From Ohtaekwangia koreensis (GTDB lineage Bacteria > Bacteroidota > Bacteroidia > Cytophagales > Cyclobacteriaceae): DNA of 64,000 nt. The stretch covers positions 67,001-131,000 of the forward strand of contig NZ_FUZU01000005.1 in NCBI RefSeq assembly GCF_900167975.1. Direction: 5' to 3'. Positions within the stretch are counted from its first letter, which is position 1; each line of letters starts with the position of its first letter. Made by a program: the position numbers and the translations under genes. The notes beneath the pieces were generated by a model, which saw nothing but the letters and a program-made list of their open reading frames with translations, was not told the origin of the DNA and made no database searches. Below, piece by piece: positions 52,724-62,149 of this stretch.

Positions 52724-53161
52724 TTAATAGGCTGCCTGGTAATCCACTGCAAGGGTGATCCAGGAATATTTCCGTGGCTTTACCGTAATGCAATTGATGC
52801 AGCCGTTGCCGTCATACAAGTTGGCAAAGAGTCCTTTATCCTCTTTAACAAAAACGGAATATTTTCCTTCAGGTAATTTTACTTTGAAAGATCCATCGGC
52901 ACTACTTAAAACTTTTGCTACCAATGTTGTTTGGATTTCAGAAAAGAAACCGTCTTGTTGTGTTGCATCTTTTAAGGTCGCAGCGTTGTATATATAGACT
53001 TCGCGCACGATACCTTGCTGCGGAGTTATTGCTTTTTCAGGAATGAGTATAGGCATTTGATCTCCGCTAACCCAGAAGACCTGGCCTTGGATGCCTTGCT
53101 TCTGCGCCTGTACAGTTCCGAGTAAACTTATCAATGTGATGAGCAGGATGAGTTTTCTCAT
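52724..53161 (-). CDS. Small secreted protein with a carboxypeptidase-regulatory-like domain
   Basis: 145 residues, signal peptide MRKLILLITLISLLGTVQAQ. The C-terminal half has VLSSADGSFKVKLPEGKYSVFVKEDKGLF, a motif of the transthyretin-like carboxypeptidase regulatory fold, followed by LYDGNGCINCITV with a CxxC. The N-terminal half (GQVFWVSGDQMP, REVYIYNAATL) is a related strand pair. It is probably periplasmic. No operon partner. Confidence 0.72.
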   Translation of the reverse strand: MRKLILLITLISLLGTVQAQKQGIQGQVFWVSGDQMPILIPEKAITPQQGIVREVYIYNAATLKDATQQDGFFSEIQTTLVAKVLSSADGSFKVKLPEGKYSVFVKEDKGLFANLYDGNGCINCITVKPRKYSWITLAVDYQAAY

Positions 53162-53283
53162 ATACCTAATTTACAAAAAATCAATTTAAAAGTTATTTGT
53201 CGCCTTCAAGATTTATTTGGCCTTTACACAGAATTGTAATGCCCATCTAAATTTGCAAAGCAAACTATTACTTTCAGAAAGAA

Positions 53284-53337
53284 TTAGATGATCAGGCAAA
53301 CTAAGTAGACCAGTACTATTAATAAAAAGATGATCAT
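53284..53337 (-). CDS. Possible 17-residue hydrophobic membrane peptide
   Basis: MIIFLLIVLVYLVCLII then stop: every residue after Met is hydrophobic or aromatic, one exact membrane span. Fourteen of the codons have T at the second position, so the pattern is unlikely to be random. An in-frame ATG 81 bases upstream (53418) would give 44 residues but would cross the hairpin at 53384-53408. It lies about 100 bases downstream of the PspC gene, same strand. Not recognised; too short for sequence search. Confidence 0.35.
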   Translation of the reverse strand: MIIFLLIVLVYLVCLII

Positions 53338-53383
53338 GGTATAAGAGGGTTTGGGGTTTAGACATCTATCGCGGTTATGCAGT

Positions 53384-53408
53384 GTGAGGGAGTGTGCTGC
53401 TCCCTCAC
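53384..53408 (-). terminator. Hairpin after the PspC gene
   Basis: gtgagggag (53384-53392) and ctccctcac (53400-53408) form a 9-bp GC-rich stem with a 7-nt loop, 32 bases after the PspC stop. There is no T tract, so it may attenuate rather than terminate. Confidence 0.5.
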
Positions 53409-53439
53409 TACTACACATAATATGAGATACTATACTTTG

Positions 53440-55851
53440 CTAACGGTCGCGTTTTGTAACATCCGGATGACCACGATAATCGATATCGCTGGCAATTCCC
53501 TCTTCCATTTCAAGATGTTCCGTAACGTTTACTTTGGCAGAAGATGCACCGTTTACTTCCACTATAGCATTACGTACTTCAAAGCTATAGGCCCGTAAAG
53601 ATGAAGCACCCTGTATAGTTGCATCCATCGTGTTGGCAGAACCTTCTAATGTCAGCTTTGACGCTCCGCTTAAATGCAGGGTTACATCCTCAGCTTCTGC
53701 TTCTCCGGTTACATCAACGGCACCCACCAGGTCTATATCAAGGTCTGCAGATTTAAATTCCGTAAAGGATATTTTGCCTGCACCTTTCGCTTTTATCTTT
53801 TCAAGTTTCGGCATAGTAATGTTGATCTTGATCCGATCGATGTCCAGGAAATCTTTGCTCCAGTTTATTCCGCGGTCATCATTAAAATCGATTACCAGTG
53901 TACTGCCCTGAAGTTCGATCTTGTACTTTTCTTTTTCATTTTCCGGTCCTGTTAATTCTACAGCATATTCATTTCCGCTGGTTATGCGTACATCGAATAT
54001 ACCGTTCACTTCAACTTCATCGAAATCTTTAAGACCATATTGATCACTGGTTTCTTCTCTTGTTTCAGGATCGCCTTCGGCTACGGGACATGTTAAGCAA
54101 TCCAATCCTTTCGGAGTCATGCGCCAGGTTTCGCCGTCAAGGTAATCGCCATCCACATACTGCGTGATGAAGCGGCTTATGTCTTCCGTCATTGTGAAAG
54201 GAAAGTCGTACGGTATATACAACGTCATGACTAGACGCTGACCACGGAACACCGCATCCTTTTTAAATTGAATGTTGGAGTCGAACGTGAATATAGAATC
54301 CTGGATCAACACGGAGTAGTCTACCATGCGTGCATTCTCTATAGCTTTCTGCCGTGTGCTGCCTTGTGCCTGAAAATCCTGTACAAGCTTGATGTCCCTT
54401 CCATCATAGCCTCTTAAAGACAATGATGTTTGATCATAATCATCCATACCGGTTTGATTCAGTTTTAAGATTGCCTTTTTCCCGGTTACATGATATGTGT
54501 TTTCGATTTTATAGGAGCCATTCTCTTTGAAAGCATAGGCTATACGAGGGATACCTATACCGAGCATAATGACACTCACAAAGAACAGCACGAACAATGT
54601 CCATCCGGCAGCGGCACCAAAAATGATTCGTTTGGCAATGATAGATATACCGAGTAAAAGAATCAGGATGCTAGGAATCAGACATGCTATAAATCCAGCG
54701 AGAGCAATCCATCCGGGGAAAGCGCGCGTCAGAGCATCTACTGGCATACCAAAGTTATCGCCTTGTACCATCCACGGAAGTGAAAAGGCTGTGCCTGAAA
54801 AGATACCCAATGCTATACCACCCATTACCAGTACACTGAATGCAAGGGATATACCCAGAAACGCTATAAAAATTCCGATGAGTATACGCAATGCTTCAAC
54901 TAAAGGGCCTATAACTTTTGCAAGTGCAGACAGGATCATGCCGATTAACCGGAAAGGGAAAAGTAAAATTTTGGTAGTAGCACTTTCCTCTTTGTTCGGA
55001 TCAACGTTCAGATTTTTTTTTATGGTCGACTCTATGTTCGAAAGCGTAACCGGTTCACCTTGCATTTGCATGCGGTCGGTCAGGGTTTTGGCCTCGGGCA
55101 ATGCGATCCATAAGACAATGTAAAGAAGCAAGCCGAGCCCACCTACGATACTAAAAATTACGAACAGAAGACGGATCACCACTACATCTACACCAAAGTA
55201 AGATGCAACGCCAGCAGAAACACCTCCCAGTACTTTACGCTCCGGGTCGCGGTACATTTTCTTATCAACAGTGGGTTCTTCCAAAGTATAGGAACCGGGT
55301 ACAACGATCCACATCACCAGGTATACAACAATTGTAACCCCGTATGCGAATGCTAACACTGCAAAAAACAATCTAATCCACAGTGGGTCTATATTAAAGT
55401 AATTGCCAAGGCCGGCACAGACACCTCCCAGAATTTTACGCTGCTGATCGCGCATTAACTGGCGCGAAGGAGTAAACGTTTTATAAGATGACTGTCCCGT
55501 ATAGGACGTATCCTCTGTGGTGGTCTCCGTATAGGTATTATTGGTAGCCTGCTTGGGAGCTGCGCCTGGTGTAAATTCTTGATCTTCTGCCGCTTTGAAG
55601 TCGCTTACACTACCCATTGTAGTAATAAGTGTATTGACATCTTCGGAAGTGATTACCTGTTTGCCTTCATTTAATTTCGATAAAAAGATCTCGGCAATGC
55701 GACTCTCAATGTCGGCCATGATCTCGCTGCTGTCCTCGAAGGAAGAAAAATATTTATTGATTGAATCCAGATACTTTCGCAGGTTATCATACCCATCTTC
55801 TTCAATGTGGAAGATGATGCCGCTGATGTTGATGCTGATATTCTTTTTCAT
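53440..55851 (-). CDS. Tandem PspC-domain membrane protein with C-terminal GIN (DUF2807) domain
   Basis: 803 residues. An N-terminal soluble region (1-90) is followed by two PspC domains at about 134-188 (RKILGGVCAGLGNYFNIDPLWIR) and 200-254 (RKVLGGVSAGVASYFGVDVVVIR), a block of about four more membrane helices (about 295-435), a soluble domain, and a C-terminal GIN/DUF2807 beta-helix domain (about 610-795, LKDFDEVEVNGIFDVRITSG ... ISFTEFKSADLDI). PspC proteins sense envelope stress; here two copies and a large periplasmic part are fused. It lies 29 bases after the PadR gene and is likely controlled by it. Confidence 0.92.
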   Translation of the reverse strand: MKKNISINISGIIFHIEEDGYDNLRKYLDSINKYFSSFEDSSEIMADIESRIAEIFLSKLNEGKQVITSEDVNTLITTMGSVSDFKAAEDQEFTPGAAPKQATNNTYTETTTEDTSYTGQSSYKTFTPSRQLMRDQQRKILGGVCAGLGNYFNIDPLWIRLFFAVLAFAYGVTIVVYLVMWIVVPGSYTLEEPTVDKKMYRDPERKVLGGVSAGVASYFGVDVVVIRLLFVIFSIVGGLGLLLYIVLWIALPEAKTLTDRMQMQGEPVTLSNIESTIKKNLNVDPNKEESATTKILLFPFRLIGMILSALAKVIGPLVEALRILIGIFIAFLGISLAFSVLVMGGIALGIFSGTAFSLPWMVQGDNFGMPVDALTRAFPGWIALAGFIACLIPSILILLLGISIIAKRIIFGAAAGWTLFVLFFVSVIMLGIGIPRIAYAFKENGSYKIENTYHVTGKKAILKLNQTGMDDYDQTSLSLRGYDGRDIKLVQDFQAQGSTRQKAIENARMVDYSVLIQDSIFTFDSNIQFKKDAVFRGQRLVMTLYIPYDFPFTMTEDISRFITQYVDGDYLDGETWRMTPKGLDCLTCPVAEGDPETREETSDQYGLKDFDEVEVNGIFDVRITSGNEYAVELTGPENEKEKYKIELQGSTLVIDFNDDRGINWSKDFLDIDRIKINITMPKLEKIKAKGAGKISFTEFKSADLDIDLVGAVDVTGEAEAEDVTLHLSGASKLTLEGSANTMDATIQGASSLRAYSFEVRNAIVEVNGASSAKVNVTEHLEMEEGIASDIDYRGHPDVTKRDR

Positions 55852-55880
55852 ATAGTCAATAGACGTGAGATGTTAGACAA

Positions 55881-56216
55881 TTATATGTTAGGCTTAGAAG
55901 TAATAGTTTGCGTGGAATGTACAAGTTCATCCCAAGTCTCGGTAAGTTTTCCCAAAAATTTACTTCCCTTGTCAGTAAGTTTATAATATTTTCGAGGTGG
56001 CCCGGATTTCGATTCGATCCATTTGTATTCAAGCAGCCCCGCGTTTTTGAGGCGTGTGAGGAGTGGGTAAAGGGTACCCTCCACTACAATAATTTTTGCT
56101 GCCGTAAGCTCATCCAGCATATCAGAGGCATAAACTTCGCCTCGTGAGATAATGTGGAGGATGCAGTACTCTAAAATTCCCTTTCTCATCTGTACTTGCG
56201 TGTTTTCAAGGTTCAT
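55881..56216 (-). CDS. PadR-family transcriptional regulator
   Basis: 111 residues, winged helix: MRKGILEYCILHIISRGEVYASDMLDELTAAKIIVVEGTLYPLLTRLKNAGLLEYKW is the full PadR N-terminal signature; the C-terminal helix (FLGKLTETWDELVHST) mediates dimers. It is upstream of the PspC gene by 29 bases. PadR-PspC pairs are common in Bacteroidota, with the regulator repressing its own operon. The palindromes at 56239-56282 are candidate operators. Confidence 0.92.
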   Translation of the reverse strand: MNLENTQVQMRKGILEYCILHIISRGEVYASDMLDELTAAKIIVVEGTLYPLLTRLKNAGLLEYKWIESKSGPPRKYYKLTDKGSKFLGKLTETWDELVHSTQTITSKPNI

Positions 56217-56238
56217 ACATCCCTGGTTATTGTGTTCA

Positions 56239-56282
56239 ATATAGATCTATATACGGATAAGTACTATGTATGGCCAAGTACT
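56239..56282. promoter_or_regulatory. Palindrome and repeat upstream of padR
   Basis: ATATAGATCTATAT (56239-56252) is a perfect 14-bp palindrome 22 bases upstream of padR. AAGTACT occurs at 56259-56265 and again at 56276-56282, 17 bases apart, each containing the palindrome AGTACT. Such elements are plausible PadR binding sites in the divergent padR/C25 promoter region. Confidence 0.45.
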
Positions 56283-56364
56283 AGATGAAAATTTTTAGAA
56301 TATTTTTGAAATTCTCATAGAATCTTGATTTTTAGCAACTTACTTCAATGCAGAAGTTCGTATG

Positions 56365-56372
56365 TACCTTTG
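56365..56372 (+). promoter_or_regulatory. TACCTTTG, -7 promoter element of the C25 protease gene
   Basis: TACCTTTG is an exact match to the Bacteroidota -7 element TAnnTTTG, 34 bases upstream of the ATG at 56407. An AGGAGG at 56375-56380 follows it and could be a ribosome-binding site for either TTG 56386 or, less likely, ATG 56407. No good -33 TTG was found at the usual distance. Confidence 0.55.
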
Positions 56373-56406
56373 TTAGGAGGCGTTATTGAAGTTGAATTCC
56401 AGTTTA

Positions 56407-59400
56407 ATGAACCGTATTTTTTCAGTTTTGCTGATTTTTTCAGCAGTCGTCCGAGCGGATGCCCAGATGGGTAACGAGTGGATTGATTTTGGCCAGTCCT
56501 ATTTCAAAATTCCGGTAGGCAAAGACGGCATTTACAAACTTGACTATTCCTCCTTGCAGGCAGCCGGTTTCCCGGTTGGTTCTGTTGACCCAAAAAAGAT
56601 CCAGCTTTTTCACCGGGGCATAGAGCAGGCTATATATATAGAGGGGGAAGACGATGGACAATTCAATTCTTCAGATTTTATAGAATTTTATGGAAGGCGT
56701 AACGATGGTACACTGGATGCTGATCTTTACAAACCTTCATCGCTTCAGCCGCACAAATATTACAATCTATATAGTGATACAACCAGTTACTTTCTAACAG
56801 CCAGTTCACTTTCAGGCAAACGGATGGTTTCTTTTTCCGAAAACAATACATCAGGTCTCAGCGCTGAGAGTTATCATTTTGATGAGAAGTTGTTGGTGTT
56901 TGTAAACGAGCTTTCTCAAGGCACTGACTACAACGTTGAAATGCGGTATACATTTTTTGATCGCGGGGAAGGATTCACAGGCTCGCAGGTAGTTCAAGCG
57001 CAGTTTATAGACTACACATTTTCAGATGTTACCAATACAGTTACTTCTGCATCGCCTCCAACGTTAGAGCTTTTATTGGTAGGCCGCGGTCCGATGGCAC
57101 ATGCTGTCGAAATATATGCAGGTGCCGGCCAACGATTAATCGGAACGGTAAACTTCTCCGGATATGACGCGTATACCTATAAACAAGATTTGGCGTGGAG
57201 TGATGTAGCAACCGATGGTACATTGCCGATTCGTATTAAAGTGATTGGTACGGGAGGAACGGATCGCGTCAGTGCATCCTATATGAAACTGCGTTATGCG
57301 CAACAGACGACTGCATCATCGTTAAGCGAAAAGGTATTTAACCTTGCTGCGAACGTAGCTGGGAAATCATATATAGAGATACAAAATCCGGCAGTGGGCC
57401 TTCGTCTTTTTGATGTAACCGATCCATCATCCGTAGTGAAAATAGGCACAACTTCCTCATCAACATTAAATGCCGTTGTTCCATCAACCAGTATCTCGCG
57501 TAAAATCTTTTCAGCGGCTGCTACTTTGTCGGCTAAAATAAAGCCGGTAAAATTCAGATCGATTAATCCTCATGATTACAATTATGTTATCATCAGTCAC
57601 CCGATGTTACGAACAGCTGCTGGTGGCTATAGCGACCCGGTAAAGGCATATGCTGAATATAGGGCTTCAACTGCTGGTGGTAACTACGATACGTTGGTGG
57701 TGAACATTGGACAACTTTATGATCAGTTCAATTACGGAGAAATTTCATCGCGTGCTATTTATAAATTCATGCAATACCTGGCTGGTACAAGCTTGCCACG
57801 CTATCTTTTTATTATAGGAAAAGGACTTGACTATGGAGGACGATATCACCGTAATCCTACTGCTGCTGGTTATGCAACATACAAAGATCTGGTTCCTACC
57901 GCAGGGCATCCAGGTTCAGATGCATACTATACCGCAGGTTTATCGGGAACAACAGATGAGCCAGCTGTTCCAACCGGACGCATAACAGCAACGAATGCTG
58001 CTCAGGTTGCTGCTTACTTAAACAAGGTAATTGAAACAGAGGCCAAACCCTTTGATGACCTGCGAAGAAAAAATGTTCTCCACCTAAGTGGCGGAATTGA
58101 AGAGGGTGAGCCTGAATTGTTCCGTTCGTTTCTTGAAGACTATGCCACTATAGCAACAAGTTATCATCTGGGCGGAAAAGTATCCGCCATTGCCAAACGC
58201 TCTACAGATATAGAGCTAATTAACATTGCTGAAGAAGTTAATAAAGGATTAAACCTGATTACATTTTTTGGTCACGCATCCGCCACAACACTGGATTTTG
58301 ATATAGGGTACGTTACCGATCCGGTGATGGGCTATAACAATCCCAATAAATATCCGATGTTGATTATGAATGGATGTAGTGCCGGTGCATTCTTTTCAAA
58401 TAAGATACTATTTGGTGAAGACTGGGTGTTGGCAGCAAACAAAGGAGCTACTGCATTTATAGCGCATAGTGCTTATGGCTTTGTATCCAATCTCAGAATA
58501 TACTCTGAAATGTTTTATAAAGTAGGGTTTGGTGACTCCGTGTTTATCCATAAAGGTATAGGTGATATTCATAAAGAAACTGCCAGGCGGCATATTCTTC
58601 AAACAGGTTCATCGCTTGCCAATACATCACAGGTTCAGCAGATGATTCTGCTGGGCGATCCTGCTGTTCCATTGTTTGGAGCTAGCAAGCCTGATCTGGA
58701 AATAAAAGATGACAATATATACCTTGAATCTTTTGATGGAGGAGATGTTACAGCTTTAACAGATTCATTTGCGTTGAAGATCATTGTGCGCAACTTCGGT
58801 CAGGCAAAGGAAGATACTATGCGCATTGAGGTAAAGCGTTACCTGAATGACAACTCGTTGATTGTATACGATTCTTTATACCCGTCAACGCTCTATAGTG
58901 ATACGTTAACATTTGTGGTGAGAAAAGGTCGTGAAGATGGTTCCGGTAACAACCGTTTTGAAATTACACTGGATCCGGATGGAGTGATTACCGAACTCAG
59001 TGAAACCAACAACACAGCTTCGTTTACATTGCCAATAGCGTTGAATGGAACCAAAAATCTTTTCCCTTCTAATTTTTCAATTGTTCATACTAAAGACCTC
59101 CCACTGTCATTTCAAACATCGGATCTTCTCTCCAATGAACGGGAATTTATAGTGGAGCTCGATACTGTAAATACATTTGACAGTCAGTTTAAAAAAACAT
59201 TTACTATAAAGGGTACAGTGCTGGGTCGCCAAACAATTGCCCTGATAGAAGCTGATACACTTGCCTATTATTGGAGAACTAAATTATCACAGCCCCTTGC
59301 AGGGGAAAGTGATGCATGGACGTTAAGTACGTTTACCTATATAGACAACGGGCCGGAAGGTTGGGCCCAGGTACATTTTCCTCAATACCTTACGAATACA

Positions 59401-61329
59401 ACGGAAGGGCTAGTGCAAGATGCAGCATTGCGAAAATTGAATTTTAAAGAAACTGTAACATCGCTTGATATTAAAATCTTTGGTTCTGCTTATGGTGCAA
59501 CATACCTGGACTATAGTTATAAGATTGGCGGAGCAGAGTATAATCTATATAGGCAAGGCTATGTATGTCGCAGTAACACTATTAACCTGATTGCGTTTGA
59601 TAAACGCTCAACGTCTCCTTATGTAGGCATTCCATTTAAATGGTATAATAGCGGCTTGCGCTCCTGTGGACGTTCGCCTTGGGTGATCAATAGCTTTTAT
59701 TATACCGAGATGATCACGAATAATAATGACGACATCAGAACCTATGTGGATAATATTGCTGAGGGAGATTCTGTAGTATTATTTAACCTTGGAGATGCAT
59801 ACTATCAAAACTGGCCCGCTGCTGCTAAAACAAAGTTGGGTGAACTCGGTATATCAGTAACACAAATCGATGCGCTTGTTCCTGGTGAACCTGTTGTGAT
59901 CTTTGGTAAAAAAGGCACTGCTCCTGGAACAGCAAAGTTTATAAGAACTTCAGGTACTCCCGCCAATAAACAAGTACTAACTGTAAGCGGAACAATTACA
60001 GGAGGGTATACCTCCGGTACTATGGAATCTAAATTGATCGGACCCGCAAAAGAATGGGAATCCTTCATCGCCAATACAAGGAATGTAGAGTCACAGGACG
60101 CCATGAGTTTCGATATACTGGGTATAAAGCTGAATGGAGAAGAAGAAATTATATACCAGGATATTGTCGATGACCTTGATTTGTCGTCTATCGATGCTGG
60201 TGTATATCCTTATCTTAAACTTGTTTATAAGACTGGAGATAATATAAATCTTACTCCTGCCCAACTGGAGAAATGGCTGGTGCTATATACGCCAGTGCCC
60301 GAAGGTTTGCTAGTCTTTAAAAACAATTATGAACCCCAAACTATATCTGAAGGCGAAGTATGGGAAGGGACCTATGGATTTATCAATATCAGTGATAAAG
60401 AGTTTACTGATTCGCTTTCAGTGCGATACGAGTTGTTTAATAAAGACCAACGCGTATCTCAGTTAGAGTATATAAAGATAAAACCTCCTGCGCCTGGAGA
60501 TACATCCAAGTTTAGCCTCAACATTTCGACATCGGGTATGGTTGGCTTGAATGATGTTAATGTATTTGTTAATCCGCAGGTTGAGCCCGAACAATACTAT
60601 GACAACAACGTATTGTCGCTTACGGATTATCTGAATGTAACGCTGGATGAGTTTGCCCCAGTATTAGATGTTACCATTGACGATCGTCATGTACTGAACG
60701 GAGACTTTGTATCTAGCAATCCGTTTATCCTGGTTCGTGTATGGGATGAAAATAAAAAGAATTTTAAGCACGATCTGGAAGGAATGAAAGTATATCTTAC
60801 GTATCCATGTGAAGAAGAAGACTGTAGTCCAACACCTATCGACTTGACGAGTGCCGAAGTCACGTGGTACCCGGCTACTGAAACCTCTGATTTTAGAATT
60901 GAGTTCAAGCCAACAAATCTGCCGGAAGGTAAATATACTTTACGCGTGGAGGCATCGGATGCACGTAATAATAGCAGTGGAGCTGACCCCTATCTTATTG
61001 ACTTTGTAGTGAGTAAGGAAACTTCTATTACAGTTTCTGAGCCTTACCCGAATCCATCTGCCTCTGAGTTCTATTTCAGAATTATTATGAGTGGAGAATC
61101 TTTGCCAGAGAATTTTAACCTTGAGTTAGTGGACGTAAACGGCAAACTGCTCCACGCTTTTTCACAGGATGATATTGCTGATTTTCACATCGGTGTGAAC
61201 AACCTTAAGTGGGATGGGACTGATTTAAATGGCAACACAATGCCGGATGGAGTATATATATATAAGCTGCAGCTTAATCTGAATGGAAGTCAGATAACAA
61301 GAGAAGGCAAACTTGTACTATTAAAATAA
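56407..61329 (+). CDS. C25 (gingipain-family) cysteine peptidase with type IX secretion tail
   Basis: 1640 residues from ATG 56407, which begins a signal peptide MNRIFSVLLIFSAVVRADAQ; TTG 56386 is an alternative supported by AGGAGG. The central C25 domain (about 380-760) has catalytic ITFFGHASAT (His623) and LIMNGCSAG (Cys657), 34 apart, versus 33 in RgpB. CARDB-like and other beta domains follow, then a C-terminal sorting domain from about 1543 (VSEPYPNPSASEFYFRI; DLNGNTMPDGVYIYKLQL) as in FlgD-like/T9SS type A tails. It resembles PorU2-type proteins and is probably a cell-surface or secreted protease. Confidence 0.9.
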   Translation: MNRIFSVLLIFSAVVRADAQMGNEWIDFGQSYFKIPVGKDGIYKLDYSSLQAAGFPVGSVDPKKIQLFHRGIEQAIYIEGEDDGQFNSSDFIEFYGRRNDGTLDADLYKPSSLQPHKYYNLYSDTTSYFLTASSLSGKRMVSFSENNTSGLSAESYHFDEKLLVFVNELSQGTDYNVEMRYTFFDRGEGFTGSQVVQAQFIDYTFSDVTNTVTSASPPTLELLLVGRGPMAHAVEIYAGAGQRLIGTVNFSGYDAYTYKQDLAWSDVATDGTLPIRIKVIGTGGTDRVSASYMKLRYAQQTTASSLSEKVFNLAANVAGKSYIEIQNPAVGLRLFDVTDPSSVVKIGTTSSSTLNAVVPSTSISRKIFSAAATLSAKIKPVKFRSINPHDYNYVIISHPMLRTAAGGYSDPVKAYAEYRASTAGGNYDTLVVNIGQLYDQFNYGEISSRAIYKFMQYLAGTSLPRYLFIIGKGLDYGGRYHRNPTAAGYATYKDLVPTAGHPGSDAYYTAGLSGTTDEPAVPTGRITATNAAQVAAYLNKVIETEAKPFDDLRRKNVLHLSGGIEEGEPELFRSFLEDYATIATSYHLGGKVSAIAKRSTDIELINIAEEVNKGLNLITFFGHASATTLDFDIGYVTDPVMGYNNPNKYPMLIMNGCSAGAFFSNKILFGEDWVLAANKGATAFIAHSAYGFVSNLRIYSEMFYKVGFGDSVFIHKGIGDIHKETARRHILQTGSSLANTSQVQQMILLGDPAVPLFGASKPDLEIKDDNIYLESFDGGDVTALTDSFALKIIVRNFGQAKEDTMRIEVKRYLNDNSLIVYDSLYPSTLYSDTLTFVVRKGREDGSGNNRFEITLDPDGVITELSETNNTASFTLPIALNGTKNLFPSNFSIVHTKDLPLSFQTSDLLSNEREFIVELDTVNTFDSQFKKTFTIKGTVLGRQTIALIEADTLAYYWRTKLSQPLAGESDAWTLSTFTYIDNGPEGWAQVHFPQYLTNTTEGLVQDAALRKLNFKETVTSLDIKIFGSAYGATYLDYSYKIGGAEYNLYRQGYVCRSNTINLIAFDKRSTSPYVGIPFKWYNSGLRSCGRSPWVINSFYYTEMITNNNDDIRTYVDNIAEGDSVVLFNLGDAYYQNWPAAAKTKLGELGISVTQIDALVPGEPVVIFGKKGTAPGTAKFIRTSGTPANKQVLTVSGTITGGYTSGTMESKLIGPAKEWESFIANTRNVESQDAMSFDILGIKLNGEEEIIYQDIVDDLDLSSIDAGVYPYLKLVYKTGDNINLTPAQLEKWLVLYTPVPEGLLVFKNNYEPQTISEGEVWEGTYGFINISDKEFTDSLSVRYELFNKDQRVSQLEYIKIKPPAPGDTSKFSLNISTSGMVGLNDVNVFVNPQVEPEQYYDNNVLSLTDYLNVTLDEFAPVLDVTIDDRHVLNGDFVSSNPFILVRVWDENKKNFKHDLEGMKVYLTYPCEEEDCSPTPIDLTSAEVTWYPATETSDFRIEFKPTNLPEGKYTLRVEASDARNNSSGADPYLIDFVVSKETSITVSEPYPNPSASEFYFRIIMSGESLPENFNLELVDVNGKLLHAFSQDDIADFHIGVNNLKWDGTDLNGNTMPDGVYIYKLQLNLNGSQITREGKLVLLK

Positions 61330-61380
61330 TCTATAGATAGCTGCCGTGGAGTATTAATAATGTCTCCATCAAAGTAGCAA

Positions 61381-61989
61381 TTACTCTTCTGATACCATTT
61401 GGAACATCGGGCGTTTTTCAAGTGGGATATGAGCATCGATATCCTTTATATCTGCCTGATTTTTTTCGAGAAAGCGATTGTAAGAGGCAACAACGATGTC
61501 GTATTCTTCACGATAATTATTAACACGTTGGTCAGCTTGTTGAATTTCTTCTGCAAGCTTTTGAAGCGTTGTATTGTAATTGAATTCAGTTTGTGATTGA
61601 GCCAATGAAAGAAGTTCACTTACAAGTGAATTGGAGGCAAAGTCATACTCTTCAACAACATCACTATTGGCCATTGTTTTCTGCGTATAGCGTAGCCGGA
61701 GCAATTGATCCAGGCGTTGTTCGTATACAGCAAGCTCTTCACTTCGTTCAGGAGATGATATCATTAACTCGTGAATGAGGTTATGCATAGCTTTGATTTT
61801 CTGGTTGTCATCATGGATCATAACATTCCACGCCTGCAGCATACTGTCTTGTAAGCCAAGATAGCAGTCCGTAAGCGAGTCCAGTCGCGTAAATGTTGTT
61901 GTCTGTTCCTGTGCGACTTTTTTTTCACCACAGTTCCAAAACACAAAAGCACAACTGGTAATAACCACACCAGATAACAAAGTTCTCAT
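61381..61989 (-). CDS. Helical lipoprotein of unknown function
   Basis: 202 residues. The signal peptide ends VFWNC (Cys20), followed by GEKKVAQEQ. The mature part is almost all alpha-helical with heptad-like spacing (LYHELMISSPERSEELAVYEQRLDQLLRLR style; LQKLAEEIQQADQRVNNYREEYDIVVASYNRFLEKNQ), so a coiled coil is expected. It lies convergent to the C25 gene with 51 bases between stops. Probably a periplasmic or outer-membrane lipoprotein; no family recognised. Confidence 0.72.
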   Translation of the reverse strand: MRTLLSGVVITSCAFVFWNCGEKKVAQEQTTTFTRLDSLTDCYLGLQDSMLQAWNVMIHDDNQKIKAMHNLIHELMISSPERSEELAVYEQRLDQLLRLRYTQKTMANSDVVEEYDFASNSLVSELLSLAQSQTEFNYNTTLQKLAEEIQQADQRVNNYREEYDIVVASYNRFLEKNQADIKDIDAHIPLEKRPMFQMVSEE

Positions 61990-62149
61990 ACTAGCTTATA
62001 TAAAAAGGCTCCAAGTGACCAATACGGTATAAAGAAATAAAATGTTCCTCTGATTCTCAGCATTTTATGGGATGAGTATGTTTTGAGAACCAATTTCATA
62101 TTTCAGGTTGCAATAGAAGAATCCATCATTGAATAAATAGCACAACGAA

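Noticed and set aside
52613-52876. 87-codon plus-strand frame over the 3' end of the secreted-protein gene
   Set aside because: Starts in intergenic DNA but more than half is antisense to a gene with a good signal peptide; composition is not convincing.
54569-55123. 184-codon plus-strand frame inside the PspC gene
   Set aside because: Antisense to PspC membrane helices, which commonly give long complement frames; no independent support.
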